Shown here piece after piece: positions 54,725 to 64,000 of a stretch of 64,000 nt of DNA. Location: NCBI GenBank assembly GCA_018241995.1, contig JAFECT010000009.1, positions 136,214 through 200,213 of the forward strand, written 5' to 3'. The notes beneath the pieces are model-generated. The model did no database searches. It saw only the letters and a program-made list of their open reading frames with translations, and had not been told where the DNA came from. Origin of the DNA: Pseudomonadota bacterium. GTDB lineage: Bacteria > Pseudomonadota > Alphaproteobacteria > Caulobacterales > Caulobacteraceae. The position numbers were made by a program, and so were the translations under genes. The stretch's first letter is position 1; each line of letters begins with the position of its first letter.

Positions 54725-56062
54725 GTGGCCGCGCATCTGGGAACTGTCGTCGAGCATCTCAAGGCCCAGCCCGGCCATGCGCTGAACGGCCGCGTCCGCG
54801 CGCCCGGCGACAAGTCGATCTCGCATCGCGCCCTGATCCTGGGGGCCATGGCCTTAGGCGTCACCGAAATCGAGGGTTTGCTGGAGGGCGCCGACGTGCT
54901 GGCGACCGCGGAAGCGGCGCGCGCCTTCGGGGCCAAGGTCGAGCGCCAGGGCGAGGGGCGCTGGCGGGTCGAGGGCTTCGGCGGCTTCGCCCAACCCTCC
55001 GGCGTGATCGACTGCGGCAATGCCGGCACCGGCGTGCGCCTGCTGATGGGGGCCGCGGCCGGCTATCCGATAGCCACCCGCTTCGACGGCGACGCTTCTC
55101 TGCGCAAACGCCCGATGGGCCGCGTCACCGGCCCGCTGGAGCTGATGGGCGCCAGGTTCGAGACCACGGAAGGCGGGCGCGTGCCCCTGACCGTCCACGG
55201 CGGCGCGCTGAAAGGCGTCGACTACCGCCTGCCGGTCGCCTCGGCCCAGGTGAAATCCGCGGTGCTGCTGGCCGGGCTCAACGCCGAAGGCCCGACCACC
55301 GTGACCGAGCCCGAGCCGACCCGCGATCACACCGAACGCATGCTCCGCGCCTTTGGCGCTGGCGTTGAGGTGACCGATACGCCCGAGGGCCGCCGCATCG
55401 TGCTGACGCCGGGCCGGCTGAGCGCGCAGGCGGTGCGCGTGCCGGGCGACCCCTCGTCGGCGGCCTTCCCCCTGGTGGCGGGCCTGATCGTTCCGGGGTC
55501 TGAGGTGACGGTCGAGGGGGTGCTGCTCAATCCGCTGCGCACCGGGCTGCTGGAGACGCTGTGCGAGATGGGCGCGGACCTGAGCATCCAGGAGGCCGCC
55601 TCGGCCGGGGAGCGGGTCGGCGACGTGACCGCGCGCTTCTCACGACTGAAGGGCGTGACCGTGCCGCCTGAGCGCGCGCCCTCGATGATCGACGAATACC
55701 CGATCCTCGCCGCCGCCGCCGCCTTCGCCGAAGGGCCTGTGATCATGCGCGGCATCGGCGAAATGCGCGTGAAGGAGAGCGACCGCATCGCCCTGATGGC
55801 GGCGGGCCTGAAAGCCTGCGGCGTCGAGGTCGAGGAAGAGCCCGACGGCCTGATCGTCCACGGCGCGGGCTGTGCGCCCTTGGGAGGGGCCGAGGTGCGC
55901 ACCCACGGCGACCACCGCATCGCCATGAGCCACCTGATCCTGGGGCTCGCCGCCGAGCAGGCGGTGACGGTCGACGAGCCCGGCATGATCGCCACCAGTT
56001 TCCCCGGCTTCGTTGAGATGATGCGGGGCCTCGGGGCGGAGATCGCTGCATGCCCTTCGTAA
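54725..56062 (+). CDS. aroA: 3-phosphoshikimate 1-carboxyvinyltransferase (EPSP synthase)
   Basis: I prefer the GTG at 54725 (445 residues, the family length) to the TTG at 54560, which adds 55 unmatched residues. Motifs: [10 protein letters not shown] for substrate binding, [58 protein letters not shown], and RVKESDR. It makes EPSP from shikimate-3-phosphate and PEP. Block layout resembles the Agrobacterium-type enzymes, but the glyphosate-determining position is Gly (NAGTG), not the Ala of tolerant CP4. It overlaps cmk by 13 bases. Confidence 0.95.
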   Translation: MAAHLGTVVEHLKAQPGHALNGRVRAPGDKSISHRALILGAMALGVTEIEGLLEGADVLATAEAARAFGAKVERQGEGRWRVEGFGGFAQPSGVIDCGNAGTGVRLLMGAAAGYPIATRFDGDASLRKRPMGRVTGPLELMGARFETTEGGRVPLTVHGGALKGVDYRLPVASAQVKSAVLLAGLNAEGPTTVTEPEPTRDHTERMLRAFGAGVEVTDTPEGRRIVLTPGRLSAQAVRVPGDPSSAAFPLVAGLIVPGSEVTVEGVLLNPLRTGLLETLCEMGADLSIQEAASAGERVGDVTARFSRLKGVTVPPERAPSMIDEYPILAAAAAFAEGPVIMRGIGEMRVKESDRIALMAAGLKACGVEVEEEPDGLIVHGAGCAPLGGAEVRTHGDHRIAMSHLILGLAAEQAVTVDEPGMIATSFPGFVEMMRGLGAEIAACPS

Positions 56063-56697
56063 TCGCCGTCGACGGGCCCGCGGCCTCGGGCAAGGGCACG
56101 GTGGCCAGCCGCCTGGCCGCCCTCTACGGCTACCCTTACCTCGACACCGGCCTGCTCTATCGCGCCGTCGGTATGGCTCTGCTGCGCGCGCATCACGACC
56201 TGGACGATCCGATCGCGGCCGAGGCCGCCGCGCGCCTGCTCGACCTCAAGGCGCTGGCAGATCCCGCCCTGCGGGGTGCCGTGGCCGGTGAGGCCGCCAG
56301 CCGCACCGCCCGCCACGCCGGGGTGCGCGCCGCGCTCTTGGAGCTGCAGCGTGTCTTCGCCGACCAGGAGCCCGGCGCGGTGCTGGACGGGCGCGATATC
56401 GGCACGGTGATCGCGCCGGGCGCGGACGCCAAGCTCTATGTCACCGCCTCGCCCGAGGTGCGCGCCGAGCGCCGCTGGAAGCAGCTCACAGCCCAGGGCG
56501 AGGACATCTCCTATCCGACCGTGCTCGACGACATCCGCCGGCGCGACGCGCGCGACGCCGGCCGCGACGCCGCGCCGATGAAGCCCGCGCCCGACGCCGT
56601 CTTGCTGGATACGACCGATCTGGATATAGAGGCCGCGACCGATGCGGCCCGCCGCATCGTCGAGGCGGCGCGCGCCGGACGGGTCTTCAGGCCCTAG
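56050..56697 (+). CDS. cmk: Cytidylate kinase
   Basis: The 215-residue kinase begins [17 protein letters not shown] with the P-loop at residues 9-17, followed by [14 protein letters not shown] and the later [22 protein letters not shown] and [14 protein letters not shown]. It phosphorylates CMP and dCMP. Its start lies inside the 3' end of aroA, so translation is coupled; rpsA follows, the usual aroA-cmk-rpsA order. Confidence 0.95.
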   Translation: MPFVIAVDGPAASGKGTVASRLAALYGYPYLDTGLLYRAVGMALLRAHHDLDDPIAAEAAARLLDLKALADPALRGAVAGEAASRTARHAGVRAALLELQRVFADQEPGAVLDGRDIGTVIAPGADAKLYVTASPEVRAERRWKQLTAQGEDISYPTVLDDIRRRDARDAGRDAAPMKPAPDAVLLDTTDLDIEAATDAARRIVEAARAGRVFRP

Positions 56698-56796
56698 GGC
56701 AAAACCAAACGCGCCATTCCCTCGCGGCCGCGGGCGAACCACCGGGCGGAGCTTCCACAAGGGGCCCGCCTCCTTTGGTCTCAACCCTTAGCAAAA

Positions 56797-56841
56797 GACG
56801 CCGGGACTCCGCCGGACGGCTCTTCATTGCCGTTTGGCGTC
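56797..56841 (+). promoter_or_regulatory. Structured leader upstream of rpsA
   Basis: A nested stem-loop can form: outer GACGCC (56797-56802) with GGCGTC (56836-56841), inner ACGGC (56816-56820) with GCCGT (56829-56833) around the loop TCTTCATT. It ends 25 bases before the rpsA ATG. In E. coli, S1 represses its own mRNA through structured leader elements; a similar role here is inference. Confidence 0.45.
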
Positions 56842-56866
56842 CAGGCGTTTCCTAGAAAGACGAAGA

Positions 56867-58567
56867 ATGACCGACGTAATGAACCCGACGCGCGACGATT
56901 TCGCCGCGCTGCTCGACGAGCAAATGGCCGGCCGCGACATGATCGAAGGCCAGGTTGTCCACGGCAAGGTCGTGGGCGTGGAGAAGGACTACATCGTGGT
57001 CGACGTCGGTCTGAAGACCGAAGGCCGCATCCCCACCAAGGAATTCGGCGTCCCCCCCGAAGGCGGCGCGCCTAAGCTCGGCGACACCGTCGAGGTCTAT
57101 CTGGAGCGCGTCGAGAACGCGATGGGCGAAGCGGTCATCAGCCGCGAGAAGGCCCGCCGCGAGGAAGCCTGGACCCGCCTGGAAGGCGTCTTCGCCGAAG
57201 GCCAGCCGGTCAACGGCTCGATCGTCGGTCGCGTCAAGGGCGGCTTCACCGTCGACCTGGGCGGCGCCTCGGCCTTCCTGCCGGGCAGCCAAGTCGATAT
57301 CCGCCCGGTCCGCGACGTCGGCCCGCTGATGGGCAAGGAACAGCCCTTCGCCATCCTCAAGATGGACCGTCCGCGCGGCAACATCGTCGTGTCGCGTCGC
57401 GCCATCCTGGAAGAAGCCCGCGCCGAGCAGCGCACCGAGCTGGTGTCGCAGCTGGCCGAGGGCGAAGTCCGCGAAGGCGTGGTCAAGAACATCACCGACT
57501 ACGGCGCGTTCGTGGACCTGGGCGGCATCGACGGCCTGCTGCACGTCACCGACATGAGCTGGAAGCGCGTCTCGCACCCCTCGCAGGTGCTGGCGGTCGG
57601 CGACACGGTCAAGGTTCAGATCATCAAGATCAACCCGGACACCCAGCGCATCTCGCTCGGCATGAAGCAGCTGCAGTCCGACCCCTGGGACGGCGTCGAC
57701 GCCAAGTACCCGGTGGGCGCCCGCTTCACCGGCCGGATCACCAACATCACCGACTACGGCGCGTTTGTTGAGCTGGAAGCCGGCGTTGAAGGCCTGGTCC
57801 ACGTGTCCGAAATGTCCTGGACCAAGAAGAACGTCCACCCGGGCAAGATCGTCTCCACCTCGCAGGAAGTGGAAGTCATCGTGCTGGACGTCGACGCCTC
57901 CAAGCGCCGCATCTCGCTGGGCCTGAAGCAGGCCCAGGCCAATCCGTGGGACGCCTTCGTCGCGGCCCACCCGATCGGCTCGACCGTCGAGGGCGAAGTC
58001 AAGAACGCCACCGAGTTCGGCCTGTTCATCGGCCTGGAGAACGACATCGACGGCATGGTCCACCTGTCCGACCTGGACTGGAACCAGTCGGGCGAGGAAG
58101 CCATCCAGCGCTACAAGAAGGGCGAGATGGTCAAGGCCAAGGTCCTGGACGTCGACGTCGAGAAGGAGCGCATCTCGCTCGGCATCAAGCAGCTCGCCGG
58201 CGATCCGATGGCCGGCGACAGCTTCCGCAAGGGCCAGACCGTCACCGTCACCGTCAGCGAGATCACCTCGGGCGGCATCGAGGTGAAGTTCGGTGACGAG
58301 GCCGCGCCGATGTCGGCCTTCATCCGCAAGTCGGACCTGTCGCGCGACCGCGCCGAGCAACGTCCGGAGCGTTTCGCCGTCGGCGACCGCATCGACGCGC
58401 AGATCACCAACGTCGACAAGGCGACCCGCCGCGTCTCCGTCTCGGTGAAGGCGCTCGAGATGGCCGAAGAGAAGGAAGCCATCGAACAGTTCGGCAGCCA
58501 GGACTCGGGCGCTTCGCTCGGCGACATCCTGGGCGCCGCCCTGCGCGAAAAGGCCGGTAAAGAGTAA
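56867..58567 (+). CDS. rpsA: 30S ribosomal protein S1
   Basis: The ATG at 56867 ([19 protein letters not shown]) gives 566 residues. Six S1/OB repeats can be seen, starting near [87 protein letters not shown] and [18 protein letters not shown]; the first, second and sixth are the most divergent, as usual. S1 binds mRNA and unfolds leaders during initiation. A strong terminator follows, and ihfB lies beyond it. Confidence 0.97.
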   Translation: MTDVMNPTRDDFAALLDEQMAGRDMIEGQVVHGKVVGVEKDYIVVDVGLKTEGRIPTKEFGVPPEGGAPKLGDTVEVYLERVENAMGEAVISREKARREEAWTRLEGVFAEGQPVNGSIVGRVKGGFTVDLGGASAFLPGSQVDIRPVRDVGPLMGKEQPFAILKMDRPRGNIVVSRRAILEEARAEQRTELVSQLAEGEVREGVVKNITDYGAFVDLGGIDGLLHVTDMSWKRVSHPSQVLAVGDTVKVQIIKINPDTQRISLGMKQLQSDPWDGVDAKYPVGARFTGRITNITDYGAFVELEAGVEGLVHVSEMSWTKKNVHPGKIVSTSQEVEVIVLDVDASKRRISLGLKQAQANPWDAFVAAHPIGSTVEGEVKNATEFGLFIGLENDIDGMVHLSDLDWNQSGEEAIQRYKKGEMVKAKVLDVDVEKERISLGIKQLAGDPMAGDSFRKGQTVTVTVSEITSGGIEVKFGDEAAPMSAFIRKSDLSRDRAEQRPERFAVGDRIDAQITNVDKATRRVSVSVKALEMAEEKEAIEQFGSQDSGASLGDILGAALREKAGKE

Positions 58568-58586
58568 TTTCCGGCGCTTCTATTCG

Positions 58587-58628
58587 GGCCCTTCTCCGGT
58601 TCCCGCCGGAGGAGGGCCTTTTCTTTTG
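58587..58628 (+). terminator. Rho-independent terminator after rpsA
   Basis: A 13-base stem with one mismatch (GGCCCTTCTCCGG with CCGGAGGAGGGCC) and a short loop is followed by TTTTCTTTTG. Confidence 0.9.
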
Positions 58629-58723
58629 TCCAGCGGAGCTTTTCCGCCGCAAAGCCCGCGTGTAAGGTTCCCGACGTTCGGGGCCGCCCCGCGCGGCGCA
58701 AACCCACCTCCCCGGGGGCTGAA

Positions 58724-59014
58724 ATGATCAAGTCGGAATTGATCGGCAGACTGGCTGCCGAACATCCGCACCTGACGCACAAGGATGTCGAGCGCATCGT
58801 CAACATCATCCTGGACGGGATGGTGGGCGCGCTCGAGGGCGGCGGCCGCGTCGAGCTGAGGGGCTTCGGGGCCTTCTCGGTCCGCTCCCGCCCGGCGCGC
58901 GCGGGCCGCAATCCGCGCACCGGCGCCCAGGTCTCGGTGCCCGCCAAGTCCGTGCCGTTCTTCAAGAGCGGCAAGGAGCTGCGCGAGCGCCTGAACGTCT
59001 CCGGCGACGCGTGA
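58724..59014 (+). CDS. ihfB: Integration host factor subunit beta
   Basis: The 96-residue protein has the HU/IHF fold: [33 protein letters not shown], then [26 protein letters not shown] with the DNA-intercalating proline region, and [18 protein letters not shown] bends DNA at specific sites in transcription, recombination and replication. The rpsA-ihfB order is widely conserved. It overlaps mscL by GTGA. Confidence 0.95.
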   Translation: MIKSELIGRLAAEHPHLTHKDVERIVNIILDGMVGALEGGGRVELRGFGAFSVRSRPARAGRNPRTGAQVSVPAKSVPFFKSGKELRERLNVSGDA

Positions 59015-59469
59015 CGCCGCCGCCGATCCAGGACTTCGCCCGGCGCGGGCACGGCTTCTTCGCCGAGTTCCGCGCCTTCGCCATGCGCGGCAATGTCGTC
59101 GACCTTGCCGTCGGCGTGATCATTGGCGCGGCGTTCGGCAAGATCGTCTCCAGCTTCGTCGATCAGATCATCATGCCCCCGATCGGCCTGCTGGTCGGGC
59201 GCGTGGACTTCGCGAACCTGGAATGGGTGCTGAGGCCGGACAATCCCCTGACCAAGGTCAACGAGAAGGTCGCCATCCAGTACGGCGCCTTCCTGAACAC
59301 CCTGATCCAGTTCGTGATCATCGCCTTCGTGACCTTCGTTATGGTCAAGGTGATGAACCGCATGCGCGAGAAGGAAGCGGAAAAGCCCGCCGCCCCGCCC
59401 GCGCCGACGCCGAGCGAAAAGCTGCTGGAAGAAATCCGCGACGAGCTGAAGGCGCAGCGGCGCGCTTGA
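59011..59469 (+). CDS. mscL: Large-conductance mechanosensitive channel
   Basis: The 152-residue protein starts at a GTG inside the ihfB stop (GTGA). It has both membrane helices and family motifs: [44 protein letters not shown] for TM1, and [26 protein letters not shown] for TM2, with the charged C-terminal helix ([15 protein letters not shown]). It opens as a safety valve under hypo-osmotic shock. A Pro/Ala linker ([11 protein letters not shown]) separates TM2 from the bundle. Coupling to ihfB is odd in function. Confidence 0.95.
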   Translation: MTPPPIQDFARRGHGFFAEFRAFAMRGNVVDLAVGVIIGAAFGKIVSSFVDQIIMPPIGLLVGRVDFANLEWVLRPDNPLTKVNEKVAIQYGAFLNTLIQFVIIAFVTFVMVKVMNRMREKEAEKPAAPPAPTPSEKLLEEIRDELKAQRRA

Positions 59470-59479
59470 GCCTGAAGGC

Positions 59480-60241
59480 CTAGGGCCTTGACCTGACCGC
59501 CAGCAGCGGCCCGCCGATCCATTCCGCCATCGCCCAGACGGCTCCCGCCAGCGGCAGGGAGACGAACAGCGCTGTCCACTGCGCCCGGCTCGCGGGATCC
59601 GCGACCAGCCCCGCGGCCGGGACCAGGAGCGTGATGGCGAGCATCATCATCGCCTCCGCCGTCGCCGCCAGGCGCGGCGCGAGATTGGCGATCAAGCCCA
59701 GGCCCGCCGCGATGTGGCCGGCGCCTGCCAGCATGGCCAGCGGCGTCTTCAGCGGCATCCAGCCGGGCATCAGGCCGGCGGTGATCTTCAGGTAGACGAA
59801 GTGGGACAGGCCGAATTCGACCAGGCAGGCGCCCAGCAGCAGGCGAGCAACGGTCAGGCTCGCGCCGCCTGAGGTCGAACCCTGGCCGCGCGCCGAGAAC
59901 AGCGCCCAGCCGCCGATGGCGATGGTGAAGCTCTCGCAAAATCCCAGCCAGGCGCCGACGTTGTCGATGTGGGTCAAGGCGACCGGCAGTTTAAGAAGAG
60001 ACCAGCCCAGCCAGTAAACGCCGAGCGATACGGCCGCGACCCGCGCCGTTCGCCTGGCCGGCAGCCCCGCCCCGACCAGCAGCAGGAAGGCGCCGGACGC
60101 CCACGCGAGCTCGGTCTTGAACCCCAGCGTTTTCGGGACCAGCTGCCATTGCAGGGCGAAGTCGCTCCAGACCAGGGTCACAACCCCCAGGCCGAGTGCG
60201 GCCAGGGCCATCAGCAGGCGCGCGGGCGTGATCGAGGCCAT
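59480..60241 (-). CDS. Membrane protein, DoxX-like, possibly two repeats
   Basis: The 253-residue product has about eight hydrophobic helices arranged as two similar halves: ARLLMALAALGLGVVTLVWSDFAL and ARLLLGACLVEFGLSHFVYLKI. The motif PGWMPLKTPLAMLAGAGHIAAGLGLI resembles DoxX/DUF-type small membrane proteins. Function unknown. It converges on mscL with an 10-base gap and runs away from the LysR gene in the same direction. Confidence 0.78.
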   Translation of the reverse strand: MASITPARLLMALAALGLGVVTLVWSDFALQWQLVPKTLGFKTELAWASGAFLLLVGAGLPARRTARVAAVSLGVYWLGWSLLKLPVALTHIDNVGAWLGFCESFTIAIGGWALFSARGQGSTSGGASLTVARLLLGACLVEFGLSHFVYLKITAGLMPGWMPLKTPLAMLAGAGHIAAGLGLIANLAPRLAATAEAMMMLAITLLVPAAGLVADPASRAQWTALFVSLPLAGAVWAMAEWIGGPLLAVRSRP

Positions 60242-60337
60242 GGCTTCCCCTCCAGGCGATAGGGCGAGCCTAGGTCCGTCCCGCGCATCCGGTCGCCGCC
60301 GATGCTGCGGAAGGCGCGTGGGCTGTCGCGGGCGACC

Positions 60338-61243
60338 TCAATCGGCCGGGTCGGCGAGATAGTCGCCGAGGCCCGCCGCCAGGGCGTCGAACATCAGGCG
60401 CGTGCGCCGGCTGGTCCTCAGGTCTTCGTGCATCACCACCCAAACCTCCAGCTCGAAGCGCACCTGGTCCGGCAGCACGGGCAGCAGGTCCGCGTCGCGG
60501 CGCGCCAGCGGGACCTGGCAGCCGCCGACGCCGAAGCCGGCGCGCAGAGCCGACAGCTGGGCCGGATCGCTGTCGCAGCGGAAGGCGAACAGATCACGCG
60601 TGACCGGAAAGCTCAGGCCCGAGCCCGGCGGGACCGGCAGGGGCCGGCGATCCATGCCGATGACCGGATGCGCGCGCAGATCGTCCAGCGAGGCCGGCAG
60701 GCCGAAGCGTTCCGCGTAGCGGCGATGGGCGTAAAGGCCAATCCGCACCGCGCCGATGCGGCGGGCGACCAGCGCCTGTTGCCGCGGCCGCGTCATGCGC
60801 ACAGCGACGTCGACGTCGCGCCGCAGCAGGTCCTCCACCGCGTTCGAGACCGACAGTTCGACGATCACGCCGGGATGCTGCGCGCGAAAGTCCGCCAGGA
60901 TCGCGGGCAAGACCTCCACGCCCACGATTTCGCTGGCGCTCAGCCGCACTACGCCGGCGGGTTCGTCCGCCTCGCCGGTGGCGGCGCGGCGCAGGGCTTC
61001 GGCGGCTGACGCCATGGCCTGGGCGGGATCACGCAGAGCCAGGGCGGCCGGCGTGGGCGACAGTCCCTGGGGCGAGCGCGTGAACAGGGCCACGCCCAGC
61101 TGGCGCTGCAAGGCCTCGATCTGACGCCCGACCGTCGGCTGGGTGAGGCCGAGCGTCCGCGCCGCCGCCGACAGGGAGCCCTCGCGCAGCACCGCCAGGA
61201 AGGCGCGATAGAGGTCCCAGGAGGGTTCAGCGGCTACTGTCAT
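60338..61243 (-). CDS. LysR family transcriptional regulator
   Basis: The ATG at 61243 gives 301 residues; an ATG at 61255 is also possible and neither has a clear ribosome-binding site. The N-terminal winged helix is typical (FLAVLREGSLSAAARTLGLTQPTVGRQIEALQRQLGVALF), followed by a periplasmic-binding-like effector domain (VRLSASEIVGVEVLPAILADFRAQHPGVIVEL, DVAVRMTRPRQQALVARRIG). This looks like the subgroup with one-domain targets on neighbouring genes. The divergent membrane protein gene at 61356 is the likeliest target; an inverted repeat lies at its own start. Confidence 0.9.
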   Translation of the reverse strand: MTVAAEPSWDLYRAFLAVLREGSLSAAARTLGLTQPTVGRQIEALQRQLGVALFTRSPQGLSPTPAALALRDPAQAMASAAEALRRAATGEADEPAGVVRLSASEIVGVEVLPAILADFRAQHPGVIVELSVSNAVEDLLRRDVDVAVRMTRPRQQALVARRIGAVRIGLYAHRRYAERFGLPASLDDLRAHPVIGMDRRPLPVPPGSGLSFPVTRDLFAFRCDSDPAQLSALRAGFGVGGCQVPLARRDADLLPVLPDQVRFELEVWVVMHEDLRTSRRTRLMFDALAAGLGDYLADPAD

Positions 61244-61255
61244 GCAAAAATGCAT
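61242..61255. promoter_or_regulatory. Inverted repeat at the LysR gene start
   Basis: ATGCA-AAAA-TGCAT is a perfect 5+4+5 inverted repeat covering both possible LysR start codons and lying 100 bases before the divergent gene at 61356. It is one base short of the classical T-N11-A LysR box, so an operator role is only possible. Confidence 0.35.
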
Positions 61256-61355
61256 AGCAGATCTGCAAGGCCAGGCAATTTTCTTTGGGGATCAGGAGGG
61301 CGATCTTCGCGCTCGACAGGCCGCCGCGCGCGGCCCAGCCCTCGGGGAGGAACCC

Positions 61356-62012
61356 ATGTTCGTCGGTCACTACGCCGCCGCCATCGCCGCCAAGACCGCC
61401 GCGCCGCGTGCGCCGCTTTGGAGCTACGCCCTGGCTTGCCAGGCCCTGGACCTGGGCTGGGGCGCCCTGGTGCCGCTGGGCGTCGAGAAGGTGCGGATCG
61501 ATCCCGGCCTGCAGGGCAGCACGCTCGACCTCTACTTCATGCCCTTCACCCACAGCCTTCCCGCGGCCCTGATCTGGTCGGCGGCGGGAGTGGGCCTGGC
61601 GCGGGCGGCGCGTCTGCCCTGGAGCGCCAGCCTGATGCTGGGCGCGGTGGTGTTCTCGCACTGGGGCCTGGATTTGCTGGTGCATCGGCCGGACCTCGAA
61701 CTCGGCTTTGCGCCGGGCAAGGCGGGGCTGGGCCTGTGGAACCTGCCGGTGGTGGAGATGACGCTGGAGATCGGTCTTCTCGCCGTCACCGGCGCCCTAT
61801 GGGCGGCGCGGCGTACGCGGCACGCCCGCTCCGCCTGGCCGGCCGCGGCCTTCCTGGCCTTCCTGGTCGCCCTGCAGATCGTGGTCCAGTTCGTGGGACC
61901 CGCGCCGAGCGCGACGCCTCTGGAAATCGGGCTTCCGGCGCTGGTCGTCTATCTGATCGTCGGCTTCATGGCCTGGCTCGCCGACCGCGGACCTAAGGCG
62001 GTCGAGGCCTGA
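61356..62012 (+). CDS. Hypothetical multi-helix membrane protein
   Basis: GGGGAGGAACCC precedes the ATG at 61356; 218 residues. It starts MFVGHYAAAIAAKTAAPRAPLWSYALACQALDLGW, a conserved-looking first segment with His5, and has about six hydrophobic helices, one holding FSHWGLDLLVHRPDL with further His and Asp residues. The His/Asp pattern recalls membrane metal-dependent hydrolases of the YdjM type, but I cannot confirm it. It is divergent from a LysR regulator and upstream of trpF (41-base gap). Confidence 0.75.
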   Translation: MFVGHYAAAIAAKTAAPRAPLWSYALACQALDLGWGALVPLGVEKVRIDPGLQGSTLDLYFMPFTHSLPAALIWSAAGVGLARAARLPWSASLMLGAVVFSHWGLDLLVHRPDLELGFAPGKAGLGLWNLPVVEMTLEIGLLAVTGALWAARRTRHARSAWPAAAFLAFLVALQIVVQFVGPAPSATPLEIGLPALVVYLIVGFMAWLADRGPKAVEA

Positions 62013-62053
62013 GAGGCCTTGCAATCGCCTCGCTTTGCGCCGACTTCACCGCC

Positions 62054-62698
62054 ATGCCAGCCAACGCCAAGATCTGCGGACTGACCACGCCCGAGGCGGT
62101 GCGAGCCGCCCTCGACGGCGGGGCCACGCACGTGGGCTTTGTCTTTTTCCCGAAGAGCCCGCGCCATGTGACGCCGGAGCGGGCGGCGGAGCTGGCGGCT
62201 CCGGCGCGCGGGCGGGCCAGGGTCGTGGCCGTGACGGTCGATGCGACGGAGGCCGAGCTTGCGTCCATCGCGGCGGTGCTGCATCCGGACCTCATCCAGC
62301 TGCACGGCCACGAAACACTCGACCGGGCCGGCGAGGTGCGCGCGCTTACCGGCGCGGGCGTGATCAAGGCGGTGAGCGTCGCCGGGCCGGAGGACCTTGT
62401 CGAGGCCGAAGCCTGGGACGGCGTCGCCGATCACCTGATGTTCGACGCCAAAACCCCCAAGGGCGCCGACCTGCCGGGCGGCATGGGCCTGAGCTTCGAC
62501 TGGCCGATGCTGGCGGGGCGCAGCTTCGCGGCGCCGTGGTTCCTGGCCGGCGGGCTGCATCCCGGCAATGTCGAGGAAGCGGTCGCCGCTTCGGGCGCCG
62601 TGCTGGTCGACGTTTCCTCTGGCGTGGAAAGCGCGCCGGGCCTAAAAGACCCCGCCCTGATCCAGGCCTTCCTCAAGGCCGTAGAACGCGCTGGCTAG
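62054..62698 (+). CDS. trpF: Phosphoribosylanthranilate isomerase
   Basis: The 214-residue TIM-barrel enzyme has the catalytic Cys8 in AKICGLTTPEA, the block HVGFVFFPKSPRHVTPE, LIQLHGHE, and the phosphate site and general acid near VLVDVSSGVESAPGLKD. It carries out the Amadori rearrangement in tryptophan synthesis. trpB follows after 30 bases and trpA overlaps trpB: the alphaproteobacterial trpFBA unit. No attenuator or leader peptide was seen. Confidence 0.95.
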   Translation: MPANAKICGLTTPEAVRAALDGGATHVGFVFFPKSPRHVTPERAAELAAPARGRARVVAVTVDATEAELASIAAVLHPDLIQLHGHETLDRAGEVRALTGAGVIKAVSVAGPEDLVEAEAWDGVADHLMFDAKTPKGADLPGGMGLSFDWPMLAGRSFAAPWFLAGGLHPGNVEEAVAASGAVLVDVSSGVESAPGLKDPALIQAFLKAVERAG

Positions 62699-62728
62699 TG
62701 TGGCGGCCAGCCGTCTGAGGAACTTCGC

Positions 62729-63939
<1,211 letters not shown>

Positions 63940-63943
<4 letters not shown>

Positions 63944-64000
63944 CCAAACAGCGACTGGACCAGCGCTTCGCCGCGCTCAACGCCGAAGGCCGTGCGGGTT
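63940..64000 (+). CDS. trpA: Tryptophan synthase alpha chain (start only, cut by window edge)
   Basis: A TTG at 63940 overlaps the trpB stop (TTGA) and opens a frame [20 protein letters not shown] that matches the N-terminal helix of TrpA, which normally continues into the LVTFVTAGDP strand. Only 20 codons are inside the window, so identification rests on this stretch and the position after trpB. Confidence 0.88.

Overview
The window is a 64 kb piece of a GC-rich chromosome from an alphaproteobacterium, most likely a member of the Caulobacteraceae (Phenylobacterium or Caulobacter-like). This rests on the separate F1 ATP synthase cluster (atpHAGD), the gene order tRNA-Ala / FYDLN-acid protein / aroA-cmk-rpsA-ihfB, trpF-trpB-trpA, DUF484-xerC, ffh-rpsP-rimM, a TonB-dependent receptor, and coding bias strong enough to leave long spurious open frames on the opposite strands. 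No mobile element, phage gene or CRISPR array was found. It looks like ordinary chromosome with a few accessory islets.

Layout. 1-3.5 kb: ATP synthase genes, running off the left edge inside atpD. 3.8-11.2 kb: a TerC protein, a DHA2 drug exporter, a VOC protein, priA, a transaldolase-like gene, and DUF484-xerC joined by GTGA overlaps. 11.2-18.7 kb is an accessory islet: a TetR regulator with a palindromic operator, a small protein overlapping a MarR-like regulator, an AT-rich promoter region, a TonB-dependent receptor, two NTF2-like proteins, a Tat-exported D-amino-acid-oxidase homologue whose domain order is circularly permuted, and a small protein made of five-residue repeats. 18.7-24 kb: lpdA, mtaB, a DUF3303 protein and dapF. 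24-29.9 kb: a secreted Ala/Pro-rich protein, a tandem pair of secreted S9 peptidases and a PEGA-like lipoprotein. 30-33 kb: oxyR divergent from ahpC-ahpD, then an SRPBCC protein. 33-41.8 kb: murI, a PAP2 acid phosphatase behind a Pho-box-like repeat, a tandem pair of secreted M3 peptidases, and a TetR regulator divergent from an alpha/beta-hydrolase that lacks its nucleophile and histidine.

42-44.7 kb: ffh-rpsP-rimM, with S16 carrying a long Ala/Glu tail and no trmD following. 44.7-49.7 kb, minus strand: VOC, GST, a hexapeptide acetyltransferase, a PCuAC copper chaperone coupled to trpS, and murJ. 50-53.8 kb: two paralogous glycine-zipper proteins, a secreted amidase and a YkgJ cysteine-cluster protein. 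53.9-59.5 kb: tRNA-Ala(GGC), the FYDLN-acid protein, aroA-cmk, rpsA with a structured leader, ihfB-mscL. 59.5-64 kb: membrane proteins, a LysR regulator, and trpF-trpB-trpA running off the right edge.

Functionally the region mixes housekeeping (energy, translation, replication restart, chromosome dimer resolution, cell wall precursors, aromatic amino acids) with envelope and nutrient-scavenging functions: four secreted peptidases, a secreted amidase, a phosphatase and a TonB receptor, as expected of an oligotrophic heterotroph. The best candidate for something undescribed is the circularly permuted, Tat-exported DAAO homologue and its TonB-receptor/NTF2 neighbours. The dead hydrolase with its twin-operator TetR, and PriA with one zinc site missing, come next.
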